Positions 5,996 to 6,075 of a DNA stretch of 6,075 nucleotides are shown here, one piece after another. Position 1 is the first letter of the stretch, and each line of letters starts with the position of its first letter. A program made the translations under genes and the position numbers. Origin of the DNA: Desulfobacteraceae bacterium 4572_19 (GTDB lineage Bacteria; Desulfobacterota; Desulfobacteria; Desulfobacterales; NBLS01); assembly GCA_002084385.1 (NCBI GenBank), contig NBLS01000082.1:1-6075 (forward strand). Direction: 5' to 3'. A model generated the notes under the pieces. That model ran no database searches. It had not been told where the DNA came from and saw nothing but the letters and a program-made list of their open reading frames with translations.

Positions 5996-6030
5996 CTATA
6001 ACGATTCACAAAAAACAGATTGTACTTACA

Positions 6031-6075
6031 TGAAAGTCTCTATAAATGCTGTATTTTAGAGACTTTCAGTTTTTT
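6031..6075 (+). terminator. Intrinsic terminator after serA
   Basis: A perfect 12-bp stem (TGAAAGTCTCTA at 6031-6042 with TAGAGACTTTCA at 6057-6068) encloses a 14-nt loop. After one G, a run of six Ts reaches the window edge. It starts 36 nt after the serA stop and marks the end of the serC-serA unit. Confidence 0.92.

Overview
The window is AT-rich bacterial chromosome with all genes on the + strand and short spacers between them. It carries the 3' part of lnt (apolipoprotein N-acyltransferase), prfB (peptide chain release factor 2, with an intact programmed +1 frameshift), a 5'-truncated HD-domain phosphohydrolase remnant, serC (phosphoserine aminotransferase) and a long-form serA (D-3-phosphoglycerate dehydrogenase). 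A strong intrinsic terminator closes the window. Lnt implies a Gram-negative cell envelope. The protein flavour and the lnt-prfB and serC-serA neighbours suggest an AT-rich Desulfobacterota/Desulfobacterales-like organism. That assignment is from memory of similar loci and is only moderately supported.

Layout: bases 1-1140 hold the lnt 3' part, open at the left edge. Bases 1137-1314 hold a large imperfect inverted repeat, then the first copy of a ~70-nt dispersed repeat and the prfB ribosome binding site. Bases 1315-2407 hold prfB, with an in-frame TGA at codon 24 bypassed by a canonical frameshift site. Bases 2408-2541 are a decayed spacer with two ~40-nt direct repeats 77 nt apart. Bases 2516-2953 hold the HD remnant. 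Bases 2954-3275 have no gene; they contain the second copy of the ~70-nt repeat, then two tandem ~41-nt units that each carry a terminator-like hairpin. serC (3276-4364) and serA (4415-5995) follow, 50 nt apart, and the terminator is at 6031-6075.

How the genes work together: serA and serC encode the first two steps of the phosphorylated serine pathway (3-phosphoglycerate to 3-phosphohydroxypyruvate to 3-phosphoserine). They appear to form one transcription unit, bounded upstream by the tandem hairpins and downstream by the terminator. lnt and prfB are housekeeping genes for lipoprotein maturation and translation termination. RF2 controls its own synthesis through the frameshift.

I see no undescribed multi-gene system. 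The unusual material is intergenic: a repeat family that starts exactly at two different stop codons, a hairpin that looks inserted into one copy, a degenerate 77-nt duplication at the broken start of the HD gene, and tandem hairpins before serC.
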